DNA from: Enterococcus_D entomosocium | GTDB lineage: Bacteria; Bacillota; Bacilli; Lactobacillales; Enterococcaceae | NCBI RefSeq assembly: GCF_030441895.1 | Contig: NZ_JARJAS010000032.1 | Direction: 5' to 3' (one strand) | DNA length: 27,630 bases | Notes under the pieces: generated by a model | What the model saw: the letters and a program-made list of their open reading frames with translations, nothing else | Databases searched by the model: none | What the model was told of the DNA's origin: nothing | Part shown: in pieces, positions 6,295-14,003 of the stretch | How positions within the stretch are numbered: position 1 is the stretch's first letter | Layout of the letters: every line of letters begins with the position of its first letter | Program-made: the position numbers and the translations under genes

Positions 6295-7473
6295 TTGACT
6301 AGTTTTGCAAGAAAGCCTACGGTATTTATTAGTTCAACCTGTTATGATTTAAAACAAATTAGAAGTGACCTTAAGAAGGTTATAGAAAATGATTTAGGGT
6401 TTGAAGTACTATTATCTGAATATTCTTCGTTTCCTATAGATCCTTCATTAGGAACAGTAGATAATTGTCTGAGGGTTGTAAAAGAAAGGGCCGATATATT
6501 CATACTAATTATAGGAAATAGATATGGATACCAAACTGACAGTGGAAAATCGGTAACTAATTTGGAGTACCTTAGGGCAAAAGAAAAAGGAATTCCTATA
6601 TATGCTTTTATTGATAAGAAAGTTATCCAGGGGATACCATTATGGAAAGATAATCCTGAGGGGAATTTTGACTCTCTTGTAGATAACTCTGAGTTGTTCA
6701 GGTTTGTTGAGCAAGTAATGTATGAAGATAGCACTTGGAGTTATGAATATGAGCTTGCTGAAGAAATTTCGGAGCGATTAAAATTTCAGTTTGCATATCT
6801 ATTTTACGATTCTTTATCCTTAAGGAAACAAATAGTATCAAAGAATTTCTCCAAAAAAATCATGGCTCTTAGTCCTAATATACTTCAAACCATTTTAGAA
6901 AAACCAAATGCATGGGAATATATCTTTTTTATTCAAATTCTATTAGAATTTTTAGATGAAGCCGACGAACTGAAAAAGGATCTTCGTTATGAAATTATTC
7001 TTGAATTTCCGAATCCCATTACTGAAGATGGGGATATATTTGAATGGATTAGTAATAAATACAATCAAATATTAAAGCTAACAAATGCATTATCAAATCT
7101 AGTAAATGTAGCTTTTCCTGAGGCTATAGGAGAGCCCGGAACTAGGGGAGACATTGATTTTCTTCTCTATATAGCAGAGAAGTGGAAATCAATTTATTGT
7201 TCAATTCTAAAATGGGAGCTAGAATTGATTTCTATAAGTGTACCAGCGAGTACTCAAAAACTAGTTTATTCTTTACGAAATGTAAGCCAATCCCTAATCA
7301 TTAATATTGATGACTTTAAGATAAAATTATTTAACAGTCTTGATGAGATAGCTAATCATACACCAGGTGAACAGACTCTAACAATCGATTTAGTGATGGA
7401 ATTTACGGAACCTGACTTTACTGAATTTAATAAAGAATTCGAGATTTTAAAGCAAAAATTAGGAATTATCTGA
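6295..7473 (+). CDS. DUF4062 (TIR-like) domain protein, 392 aa
   Basis: The N-terminal 110 residues show DUF4062 hallmarks: PTVFISSTCYDLKQIRSDL, then a Glu/Ser/Pro segment, VKERADIFILIIGNRYG and KSVTNLEYLRAKEKGIPIYAF. This domain is related to TIR/SEFIR folds and in many bacteria forms the N-terminus of sensor or effector proteins. The remaining 280 residues are helical and unrecognised, without membrane segments. The start is taken as TTG at 6295 because AAGGAG (6281-6286) sits 8 bases upstream. A GTG at 6286 is in frame but overlaps that ribosome site. It follows the Fic-fold gene closely and precedes a toxin-antitoxin pair. A role in defence or NAD-related signalling is only an inference from the fold. 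Confidence 0.75.
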   Translation: MTSFARKPTVFISSTCYDLKQIRSDLKKVIENDLGFEVLLSEYSSFPIDPSLGTVDNCLRVVKERADIFILIIGNRYGYQTDSGKSVTNLEYLRAKEKGIPIYAFIDKKVIQGIPLWKDNPEGNFDSLVDNSELFRFVEQVMYEDSTWSYEYELAEEISERLKFQFAYLFYDSLSLRKQIVSKNFSKKIMALSPNILQTILEKPNAWEYIFFIQILLEFLDEADELKKDLRYEIILEFPNPITEDGDIFEWISNKYNQILKLTNALSNLVNVAFPEAIGEPGTRGDIDFLLYIAEKWKSIYCSILKWELELISISVPASTQKLVYSLRNVSQSLIINIDDFKIKLFNSLDEIANHTPGEQTLTIDLVMEFTEPDFTEFNKEFEILKQKLGII

Positions 7474-7532
7474 AAAAAGATTGGATTTTTAACCTCGTAT
7501 ACAAAGGAAAGGAACACTAGAAAATAAAACAT

Positions 7533-7572
7533 TTGAAGAAGATGTATATACGGTGTATACTTTGTATAGGAG
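7533..7572 (+). promoter_or_regulatory. Promoter and probable operator of the AbrB/Doc operon
   Basis: TTGAAG (7533-7538) and TATACT (7556-7561) are spaced by exactly 17 bases. TGTATA occurs three times, at 7543-7548, 7554-7559 and 7563-7568, overlapping and flanking the -10 box. AbrB-type antitoxins usually repress their own promoter, so these repeats are the likely operator. The ribosome site AGGAG is at 7568-7572. Confidence 0.65.
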
Positions 7573-7581
7573 TTGATTTAT

Positions 7582-7818
7582 ATGAACATAAAGAAGAGAA
7601 AAATAAGAGAAGTAGGTAACTCAATAGTTGTAACATTATCAAAAGAGAGCTTACTGCAAAAAGGATTGAAGCCTGGCGATATCATTTTTATTGATGAAGA
7701 TAAAATGATGGATGCTATTGTCAAAGAAGAGAGTAATTTAGATCTTGAAATTGATATGTACGTGAATCAAGCTATTTCTGAATATGATGCAGCATTTAAG
7801 GAACTAGTTGATAGATGA
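7582..7818 (+). CDS. AbrB/MazE-family antitoxin, 78 aa
   Basis: Residues 1-45 form a swapped-hairpin AbrB DNA-binding domain: KKRKIREVGNSIVVTLSKES, then LKPGDIIFIDED. The C-terminal third (LDLEIDMYVNQAISEYDAAFKELVDR) is helical and acidic, as expected of a segment that binds and neutralises the toxin. A TTG at 7573 is also in frame, but AGGAG at 7568-7572 has the right distance (9 bases) only to the ATG at 7582. The stop overlaps the toxin start (ATGA), the classic toxin-antitoxin arrangement. It presumably represses the operon from the TGTATA repeats upstream. Confidence 0.85.
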   Translation: MNIKKRKIREVGNSIVVTLSKESLLQKGLKPGDIIFIDEDKMMDAIVKEESNLDLEIDMYVNQAISEYDAAFKELVDR

Positions 7819-8228
7819 TCTATTTAAGTGAAAAAGATATAGTAAAATTAAATGTTATTCAAATAAAGAAGTATTCACCGCAGGAAACAATTGGCGTCAT
7901 TGACAAAAACGCTTTGAGTATGGCCGTAAATCAACCTAAGCAACATATTTTTGGAGAAGCGCTATATCCTGATGAATTCAGCAAAGCAGCAGTCCTATTA
8001 ATAAATCTGATCAAAAAACATCCATTTCATAATGCAAACAAACGTACCGCATTTCTAGCTGTATATGTTTTTCTCAAGCTAAATGGCTACTCACTAAAAA
8101 TGGAAAATCAGGAAGTTGTGGAATTTGTAGTTAGAATTGCTACGTATCAGGGTGAATTTAATGCCTTAAAGAATTCAACAACAGTTATGCTAAAAAACAA
8201 TTCGATAAAGATTGATCCCAAAGAATAG
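7815..8228 (+). CDS. doc: Doc-family toxin, 137 aa
   Basis: The intact Fic/Doc motif HPFHNANKRTAF is at residues 69-80, with catalytic His69, Phe71, Asn73, Asn75, Lys76 and Arg77. It matches the Doc version (H-x-F-x-N-A-N-K-R) rather than classic Fic. Doc of phage P1 phosphorylates elongation factor Tu and stops translation; the same is inferred here. The length (137) is close to P1 Doc. The gene overlaps the antitoxin by 4 bases. In P1 the partner is a Phd-type antitoxin, whereas here it is AbrB-like, a combination found in Gram-positive bacteria. A strong terminator directly follows, so the pair is a self-contained stability cassette. Confidence 0.9.
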   Translation: MIYLSEKDIVKLNVIQIKKYSPQETIGVIDKNALSMAVNQPKQHIFGEALYPDEFSKAAVLLINLIKKHPFHNANKRTAFLAVYVFLKLNGYSLKMENQEVVEFVVRIATYQGEFNALKNSTTVMLKNNSIKIDPKE

Positions 8229-8280
8229 AAGCAAACTAGTGATCCGTTAATTCTGGAGATCTAGTTTGCTTCTATTTTTT
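8226..8280 (+). terminator. Rho-independent terminator of the AbrB/Doc operon
   Basis: TAGAAGCAAACTAG (8226-8239) pairs perfectly with CTAGTTTGCTTCTA (8261-8274), followed by six T residues. The 5' arm includes the stop codon of the toxin gene. Confidence 0.85.
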
Positions 8281-8442
8281 ATTTTGCTCAAGAAATATTA
8301 TTATGCAAATATAGGGAGAGCTCTTAAGGGATATGTACACATACAAACATTGCCATGTACGTCAGATGCACAATTCATATCATTAAGTTTTACTTTAGAA
8401 AAATACTTTGTTTCCATAAAACTACATTTTTACATAAATATA

Positions 8443-8574
8443 TGGTATACTATTTGTAGTGATATATCTTGAAACGTATTAAGAGTGCTATACTTAAATT
8501 TATACTCTCCTTTTGCTAATCAAACATTTATTGCAACAAAACGCATACTTAGAGATGCACAAGGAGGAAACAAT
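8443..8574 (+). promoter_or_regulatory. Promoter and long leader of the cold-shock gene
   Basis: TGG followed by TATACT (8446-8451) forms an extended -10 box. A poor -35 (TACATT, 8423-8428) lies 17 bases upstream. Transcription from about 8458 would give a leader of roughly 115 nt ending in AAGGAGGA (8561-8568). Long leaders are typical of csp genes, where they control translation and stability at low temperature. I could not fix a cold box. Confidence 0.5.
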
Positions 8575-8775
8575 ATGAATAAAGGTACAGTAAAATGGTT
8601 TAATTCAGATAAAGGTTTTGGGTTCATTACAGGAGAAGATGGTCAAGATGTTTTTGCTCATTTTTCAGCGATTCAAGCGGATGGATTTAAATCTCTAGAT
8701 GAAGGTCAAGCAGTTACTTTTGATACTGAAGAAGGTCAACGCGGCTTGCAAGCCGTTAATATTTACAAAGCATAA
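8575..8775 (+). CDS. CspA-family cold-shock protein, 66 aa
   Basis: The whole protein is one cold-shock (OB-fold) domain with both RNA-binding motifs intact: GTVKWFNSDKGFGFIT (RNP1, KGFGFI) and DVFAHFSAI (RNP2). It ends QRGLQAVNIYKA, at the usual length of about 66 residues. It binds single-stranded RNA or DNA and melts RNA structure. The frame is open upstream to 8485, but AAGGAGGA at 8561-8568 fixes the ATG at 8575. A terminator follows 11 bases after the stop. Copies of csp on enterococcal plasmids are known; here the gene pairs with the DUF2187 gene downstream. Confidence 0.95.
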   Translation: MNKGTVKWFNSDKGFGFITGEDGQDVFAHFSAIQADGFKSLDEGQAVTFDTEEGQRGLQAVNIYKA

Positions 8776-8786
8776 AAGTGTCTTTT

Positions 8787-8819
8787 AACCCGTCTCAACA
8801 AGTTTGAGACGGGTTTTTC
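8787..8819 (+). terminator. Rho-independent terminator after the cold-shock gene
   Basis: AACCCGTCTCAA (8787-8798) pairs perfectly with TTGAGACGGGTT (8804-8815) around a 5-nt loop and runs into T residues. The next gene's ribosome site begins 9 bases later, so that gene is reached by read-through or has its own weak start. Confidence 0.85.
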
Positions 8820-8841
8820 ATACTTTAAAGGAGGAAAAATT

Positions 8842-9057
8842 ATGAGCTTTTCACAATGGAAACCACAAGAACCTTCAGTAGAAGGACAAGCATTTCATAA
8901 AGACCAACACGTCTTGTTTAGATATAGGAAAAAACAAGTAGTTGGAATAATCATAAAGCTGTTAGGTAATTCGGCTGTTGTTACCTTATCGACTGCAGCA
9001 GTAACCGACACCTCAGAAAAAACAGTTATAAATTATAAAGAAATGCTAAGTATCTAA
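8842..9057 (+). CDS. DUF2187-like small protein, 71 aa
   Basis: AAAGGAGGAAA lies just upstream of the ATG. The protein has a KOW-like small beta-barrel pattern: QHVLFRYRKKQVVGIIIKLLGNSAVV, then TDTSEKTVINYKEML. The NSAVV and KTVINYK elements are the hallmarks of DUF2187 proteins, which are small, cytosolic and of unknown function. The N-terminal 20 residues (MSFSQWKPQEPSVEGQAFHK) are an extra tail compared with the shortest members. It lies 66 bases after the cold-shock gene with a terminator between. A nucleic-acid-related role is suggested by the fold and neighbour but unproven. Confidence 0.7.
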   Translation: MSFSQWKPQEPSVEGQAFHKDQHVLFRYRKKQVVGIIIKLLGNSAVVTLSTAAVTDTSEKTVINYKEMLSI

Positions 9058-9537
9058 ATCAGATCTATGGATCTGTCATGTCTTGGGCACGCTATAATAG
9101 TGGTGTTTTATAAAATATATCACTTGCTTAATTCCATTTTATAGCATAAGGTGTTAATTAACATGTAATACTGTCTGAAGAGATTCTAAGATGAATGCTT
9201 GGGGAAGTATTTCAGACTCTGTCATAAAGAGTTATTAGTAATATTGAGTTGGATTTTTTATTAAATTCACGACTCAAAAAGAGGGCGGCTATGATTATTT
9301 TGGGTATACATATTTAATGTGAACCAGGTGATTTTAGTTCTCTTTTTTTAGTTTACATAAGATATATTATGCAAAGTTGATTATTTTAGGCGAATGTTAA
9401 GATTAAGAAAAATTATACATTGCTTTTATATAAAAATAGTTCGCATTTTTCTCTTTTTATCCCTGTTGGCAAACTTAAATTAATGCGATTGTTCGACAAA
9501 AACATTTTATAATAAATGAAATGTTCTCTTGAAAATA
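9058..9537. other. Gene-free stretch with several hairpins, possible small RNA
   Basis: No open reading frame is convincing. A TATAAT box at 9093-9098 has no good -35. Downstream, the plus strand can fold into successive hairpins: TATAAAAT (9109-9116) with ATTTTATA (9135-9142), GTCTGAA (9173-9179) with TTCAGAC (9211-9217), and TTGAGT (9244-9249) with ACTCAA (9271-9276). Near 9332-9357 a GAAC/GTTC stem is followed by a run of T. The order promoter, stems, T-run would suit a small RNA of about 250 nt, but each part is weak. Confidence 0.3.
9394..9450. repeat. Imperfect 57-bp direct repeat R2, first copy
   Basis: It begins ATGTTAAGATTAAGA and ends near AGTTCG followed by T-residues. It aligns in the same orientation with 15606-15660, where the first 15 bases are identical and the rest is similar. 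Both copies lie downstream of gene-free, hairpin-rich DNA. Confidence 0.5.
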
Positions 9538-10527
9538 TCATGTAATTTTCGCATATTCTAGTTTAAACTTTTGAGCTGGTGTTTTCCACTTTAGAATTTT
9601 TCTTGGTCTAGTATTTAAGTTTTCTACAGCGTCATCGACGATACGTTGCGAAAAATGCTTAAAATTAAACGGTTTAGGGAAATATTCTCTAAGTAATCCA
9701 TTGTGATTTTCGTTAGAACCACGTTCATGAGGTGCATACGGATTTGCATAGTAAATTTTGCACCCGAAGGTGTCTTCAATAAGTCCGACTTGAAATTGAT
9801 TTACAAATTCAGTTCCTCGATCACAAGTAATAGTTTTTACCCCTTGAGGATACATTTCTATTAGTTTTTTAATAGCTGCCATCATAGCGCGTCCTGTTTA
9901 ATTAGGGAGTTTAATCGCTACGTTATGTCGTGTCTTTCTTTCGATAAAAGTTGCTAGACAGGTTGATATGCCTCGTTTTGAAACTATTGTATCAGCTTCC
10001 CAATAACCAAATTCTGTACGAAACTGAACAGCTTCTGGGCGCAAATCAATGGTTCTATTTTCAAAGAAAGCTCGATCAATGCGAATCTTCGATCCAGATG
10101 ACTTTACTTTATATCTTTTTCCATGTCTCCTAAGCTTTTTGATGTTGAAATCAATGGTTTTTGAGTAAATCCAGTTATAGATCGTAGATGTACATACCTT
10201 TACGCTTTTAACGGAATGTGCAATTTGTTCTGGAGAATATTTTAGATTCAGATATTTTAAAATAGTTTTGGTATTGTGAATCGTGGCTTTTTTAGTAAAT
10301 CCACAGTTCTTTTTCCGCAATTTAGCGATATTTTGTGCATTTGAAGCTTGATAAGGCAACCTTGCGATACTGTTGGCTTTTCTAGCTTCAGTCCCCCGTT
10401 GAATCTCGCGAGTGATTGTTGAACGATGGCGATCTAATCTACGTACTATTTCAGCTGGTCGTAAACCTTCGTCAAGATAGGCTTCAATTTTCCCACGCTC
10501 CTCAGCGGTTAAATGCTTATATACCAT
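9538..10527 (-). pseudogene. IS30-family transposase interrupted by one in-frame stop
   Basis: Two minus-strand segments in the same frame make one 329-codon gene. The first (10527 to 9898) has the N-terminal helix-turn-helix of IS30 transposases (HLTAEERGKIEAYLDEGL, DRHRSTITREIQRG) and the first catalytic Asp (FGYWEADTIVSKRG). It ends KLPN then TAA. The second (9897 to 9538) continues TGRAMMAAIKKL, with the second Asp (TITCDRGTEFVN) and the Glu region (ERGSNENHNGLLREYFP). A single TAA therefore breaks an otherwise complete DDE enzyme. Readthrough is possible but inactivation is likelier. I could not identify matching terminal repeats on either side, so the exact IS borders are open. Confidence 0.85.
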
Positions 10528-10591
10528 GTATCAAACTAGCTCCCTTGCTCTATTAATTACTACGGCAACGAATGATTTGACAATGAACCTT

Positions 10592-10708
10592 CACAGATAT
10601 GAGATCCGCTTCCAACTAGGAGCTAACTTAAGACAAGTCAGCTCAGCCGATACAAGGCTATCATATCTGTGTTCATAATCAAATCGTACTGCCTGCAGTA
10701 TGCAGGCA
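10592..10708. ncRNA. Candidate multi-branched structured RNA
   Basis: Four nested or adjacent stems occur in 117 bases. An 11-bp closing stem pairs CACAGATATGA (10592-10602) with TCATATCTGTG (10661-10671). Inside it, GAGCT (10620-10624) plus ACTT (10626-10629) pair with AAGT (10635-10638) plus AGCTC (10640-10644). AGCC (10645-10648) pairs with GGCT (10656-10659). Just outside, TGCCTGCA (10690-10697) pairs with TGCAGGCA (10701-10708). The orderly three-way junction argues for a folded RNA, but the strand is unknown. On the minus strand it would lie in the leader of the IS30 transposase gene. Confidence 0.35.
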
Positions 10709-11306
10709 CATCGTATCATATTAAATAACGAGCATCAATATAAGTTTGCGGAGGTTTGTTGCGCTTTATTTTGTTAACCAGGAGTTGAAGTTTCTAAACG
10801 CTTATGATACAAAGTTTTTATCACATTACATTAATTTTATGTAAATTAATCTATAATTTAAGTTGAGCGAGTTACTTCGTCTGTGTCGTTAATTTGAATG
10901 CTATAAAGAATAATTAATGAAAAAACTAAACCCAATGCACTTTAAGTTTATTTTTCTCTATTATATATTCCCAACGACTTACTGAAGTTCGACTGATTGG
11001 TTGGGCGCGATCGTCATGATTAATGATTACGTTTCAAATCCGACACTATTTTTTTGTAGTAAGTATTAAAGTATTTTAAAAATAGATCGTTATTGATTAA
11101 TATTTAATAAATATTATTTTTATTTAATCTATATGAACTATCATAACATTAGATAGAAATTTACTGGTCATATACTCAAATCTATTAATAGTTAGAGAAT
11201 CTATTTTATTAAATTACCAAATTATGTCTACTATAAATGGACTAGTTAGCTTTCCAGTCTCTTTGTTTAATGTTTTTACATTTTATATTCTTTTGGAGGT
11301 GATATT
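10709..11306. other. Gene-free stretch
   Basis: About 600 AT-rich bases without a supported gene. A short less AT-rich island at about 10970-11030 (around TTGGGCGCGATCGTCATGAT) stands out and could be a gene remnant. No clear promoter for the downstream gene is seen, although TTGTTT (11263-11268) and TATATT (11284-11289) lie 15 bases apart. The boundary with the IS30 element is not resolved. Confidence 0.5.
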
Positions 11307-11615
11307 ATGCGAGTTGCTGTTGATTTAAATACTCTTATTGCAGAGTCAGTAGTCGATACCGTTGTTCAAATGGGGTTTCCGTCTAAATACATCACTTTAA
11401 GTGAGGATCCGCACGAGTTTTTAAAGCAGCTAAGGGCATATATAGAAGAATATTCTGATGATTTTTCTAATATCCTTAAGCAAAAACTTAAAATTAGAGC
11501 ATCTGTATGCATGTGTAATGATTTGAAAAATCAAGGTGTATCTATAGTCTTAAAAAAAGATACCTACGAAATTGCCTTTAACATCCCTGAATATCTTAAA
11601 TTAAGCCAATCTTAA
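11307..11615 (+). CDS. Small hypothetical protein, 102 aa
   Basis: I do not recognise this family. Translation is well supported by TTGGAGGTGAT just upstream of the ATG. The protein is soluble, without signal peptide or membrane segment. It begins MRVAVDLNTLIAESVVDTVV. The middle is helical and acidic (EDPHEFLKQLRAYIEEYSDD) and the end is IAFNIPEYLKLSQS. It contains two close cysteines (SVCMCND) in the second half. It stands alone, with gene-free DNA upstream and a small ORF with hairpins downstream. Function unknown. Confidence 0.6.
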   Translation: MRVAVDLNTLIAESVVDTVVQMGFPSKYITLSEDPHEFLKQLRAYIEEYSDDFSNILKQKLKIRASVCMCNDLKNQGVSIVLKKDTYEIAFNIPEYLKLSQS

Positions 11616-11702
11616 TCCGGATAAACTTATCCGCTAAAGATTTGGTTAGGCTTGTTTTTAACAAATCAATAAAAATTGCCGTAGTTTTAAGGAGTTGAAA
11701 AT

Positions 11703-11744
11703 ATGAGGAAAGCACGCTTATTAAAAAAGGAGCGTGCTTTTTAA
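11703..11744 (+). CDS. Possible 13-aa leader-like peptide overlapping hairpins
   Basis: The peptide MRKARLLKKERAF has a proper ribosome site (AAGGAG, 11689-11694, 8 bases before the ATG). Its codons are built into two overlapping hairpins (see the terminator at 11709-11754). It may be a true small basic peptide or an accident of terminator sequence. Nothing lies downstream on the plus strand for an attenuator to control, which weakens the leader idea. Confidence 0.25.
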   Translation: MRKARLLKKERAF

Positions 11745-11754
11745 CGCTCCTTTT
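11709..11754. terminator. Two overlapping, mutually exclusive hairpins; probable bidirectional terminator
   Basis: Hairpin A pairs AAAGCACGCT (11709-11718) with AGCGTGCTTT (11731-11740). Hairpin B pairs AAAAGGAGCG (11725-11734) with CGCTCCTTTT (11745-11754). They share bases 11731-11734, so only one can form. On the minus strand hairpin B runs into T-residues and would end the deacetylase transcript. On the plus strand it would end the transcript of the gene at 11307. Confidence 0.65.
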
Positions 11755-11891
11755 GAAATAAAGACACTTGAACCAAAAATCATTCCGTACTAGAAGAACT
11801 GAATTTATTATAAAATTTTGAATTGCTTTGAAACTAATTAAAAAATCCGATTTCATTTCTTAGAAAGAGCGTATATAGAGGGATGAATATC

Positions 11892-13289
11892 CTATTTAAA
11901 CTTCCGATTATCGTTTATGCCAAAATACTGATTTAATGGTTTTTGACTATAAGAAAGTAATTCACTTACAGTTACAAACTCATAGCCATTTTTTCTTAGG
12001 TGATTTACCATATCTGGGATAGAATCTACTGATATTTCATGAATATCATGTATCAAAATTATTGATCCATGTTCAACAGTTTGAACTACCTTATTTACGA
12101 TCAACTCTTTATTACTCACCTTCCAATCTTCGGAGTCTACATTCCATTGAATAATGGGCAGTCCAATAATTTGTGCGACTGATCCATTTATTGCCCCATA
12201 GGGGGGGCGAAAAATTTTGGGCAATACTCCTGTGGCATGAAACACTGCTTTATCAGTTTTCAAAACTTCTTCTTTAATTTCTTTTGGATGCAATTGAGTT
12301 AAGTCTGGATGAGTGTATGAGTGACTACCAATTTCGTGTCCTTCTCTAACAATTTGCTTCGCAACTTCTGGATTCCTATCCACCATTTGTCCTAGAACAA
12401 AGAATGTCGCTTTTATATTTTCTTTTTTGAGCTTTTCTAATAGTTTAATAGTAGAAGTATCATTAGGTCCATCATCAAAAGTGAGGGCAACATATTTTTT
12501 ACTTGTATCTAATTCTTTTTTCAATACATCTTTATCAGATACAATTTTTGGATTAATAAATGGTAAGATTTTTTCAATACTAATACTCATTTTTTTTATT
12601 CCAAAGACTTCTTTGTCGAAAAAAACTTCTAATGTATTAGGATAAATGGTGATTTTACTATTATTAGTTAAAAAATCATTCGCTAAAACATAGTTTATTT
12701 CCTCATCATCAAGGGTATATTTTGAACTAGCGTGAATATTGAGCACCTGTTCTTGCACGATTCTTTTTATTGCAAGAAAATCTGCTTCATCGTTAATAAT
12801 ATCTTTTAATCGTGGTTCATTTCGATTTTTATATAATAGAATTTCTGACAATTCTATTACTTTACCAGAATAATTAAATGACTTTGCTTTTTTATCCCAA
12901 ATATATTTTTTTGTTACTAAATTTCGATTAACAATCGTATCATTCACTTTTTCTTCATCTACGTATGAAATAATAATTGACCTGAAACCTTTCATTTGTT
13001 GTGAAGCAGCCTTCGTTTGAGCCTCCAGTTCATTTATAGTATTTTTATTTTCCGTCTTTGAATGAAACATATAATATTTATTATATTGATTATCACCTCT
13101 CTTTGACTGATCTATTTGATTTTTGTCTTGTTCCAAAAGTTCTGATTCAATTATTTTTTCGACTTGTTCTTCAAAATTATTTTGTTCTTTCAAATACTCT
13201 TGATTCATTAGATATTTATATATTACCCCCATTAACAAAGCAAGAATCAATGCACACAATATAGATAACAATAACAATTTTTTTTCCAA
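11892..13289 (-). CDS. Membrane-anchored polysaccharide deacetylase (PgdA/PdaC-like), 465 aa
   Basis: The C-terminal half is a NodB deacetylase domain with all family motifs: TFDDGP (270-275), HEIGSHSYTHP (318-328, metal-binding His323 and His327), RPPYG (361-365), DSEDW (385-389) and LIHD with His414. The N-terminus has one membrane helix (5-24), so the enzyme faces outward. Residues about 100-245 form an extra region like those preceding the catalytic domain in PdaC-type enzymes. It likely removes acetyl groups from peptidoglycan N-acetylglucosamine or N-acetylmuramic acid, a known route to lysozyme resistance; the substrate is inferred. The start is a TTG at 13289 with GAGAGGGA upstream, and no ATG is in frame nearby. 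It is transcribed alone, ending at the hairpins at 11709-11754. Confidence 0.85.
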   Translation of the reverse strand: MEKKLLLLSILCALILALLMGVIYKYLMNQEYLKEQNNFEEQVEKIIESELLEQDKNQIDQSKRGDNQYNKYYMFHSKTENKNTINELEAQTKAASQQMKGFRSIIISYVDEEKVNDTIVNRNLVTKKYIWDKKAKSFNYSGKVIELSEILLYKNRNEPRLKDIINDEADFLAIKRIVQEQVLNIHASSKYTLDDEEINYVLANDFLTNNSKITIYPNTLEVFFDKEVFGIKKMSISIEKILPFINPKIVSDKDVLKKELDTSKKYVALTFDDGPNDTSTIKLLEKLKKENIKATFFVLGQMVDRNPEVAKQIVREGHEIGSHSYTHPDLTQLHPKEIKEEVLKTDKAVFHATGVLPKIFRPPYGAINGSVAQIIGLPIIQWNVDSEDWKVSNKELIVNKVVQTVEHGSIILIHDIHEISVDSIPDMVNHLRKNGYEFVTVSELLSYSQKPLNQYFGINDNRKFK

Positions 13290-13414
13290 AGCATTCCCTC
13301 TCTTTCAAATTTATGACGAAAAAATTTTGTTCATTAGACTTTTTTTAGGCTGCATAAGTGTTGCAAGTCCTTTATGCGACTATGTTGTTATTAATAGTAA
13401 TTGTTACTAAAAAT

Positions 13415-13891
13415 TCACAAGAAAAAGGTACCATTGTGATAGATATTTTTATCTTTCATTTCCATCTTCATCAGTGAAGGATTCCCCAAGTAAAATTGCG
13501 CCTCACTTGCTACAGTCAATGCAACCGATGAAGCTTCAGCATCAACCCCTTCGACTTGCTAGTTCATAGATTCTGTTTCCGCTTCGTTTTATGAGCTGTC
13601 TGACGTTTCTGCTTCGGGCAGTGCTACAGTTCCTTCAGATTCTTCTTTGCTAGCTGTTGTGGAATTATTCGTGGATTCCGAAGAAGGTTGTTCTTCAGTA
13701 CTTTCTTCGGTTGTTTCTTGGTCTGCCGATAGATCAGCAGGATTGGTGGTTTTCTCAGTTGAGGAGTGTTGTATCTCTTCAGAAAGTGACTCTGTTTCTG
13801 CATAAGCAACTTGCTGGAACGCCCGTGTCTTGTTGAAAGACGTGCTGCTTAGTAGGAATACCGCGGAAAACAATGTAAGTAATTTCATCAT
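13415..13891 (-). pseudogene. Decayed surface-protein gene with two in-frame stops
   Basis: The frame starts at ATG 13891 or 13888 behind AAAGGAGGAT, giving a signal peptide (MMKLLTLFSAVFLLSSTSF, cleavage near AYA) and a low-complexity Ser/Thr/Glu-rich stretch (SADQETTEESTEEQ) that ends at TAA (13589-13591). In the same frame it continues NEAETESMN, TAG (13559-13561), then a folded-looking segment (QFYLGNPSLMKMEMKDKN) to TGA at 13415. The continuing coding pattern after both stops shows a truncated gene carrying point nonsense changes. The N-terminus, an exported Glu/Ser-rich leader, resembles large enterococcal surface proteins such as the LRR protein at 18015-21194. A 100-residue exported fragment could still be made. 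Confidence 0.65.
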
Positions 13892-14003
13892 ATCCTCCTT
13901 TCTGCAAGTCTTTGGTGCGGCAAGAAAACCGGAAAATAGAGAGTTTTTACCTCCTTTTTCCACGCAAAGTTGTCTCAATATTCTTGGTTTTTGGGGGAAC
14001 GAC

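Noticed and set aside
8266..8472. 68-codon plus-strand frame between the toxin gene and the cold-shock gene
   Set aside because: It starts inside the T-run of the terminator, has no ribosome site and covers the cold-shock promoter.
9480..10680. Defined IS30 ends and target duplication
   Set aside because: I compared both flanks for matching inverted repeats and found only weak similarity, so no borders are claimed.
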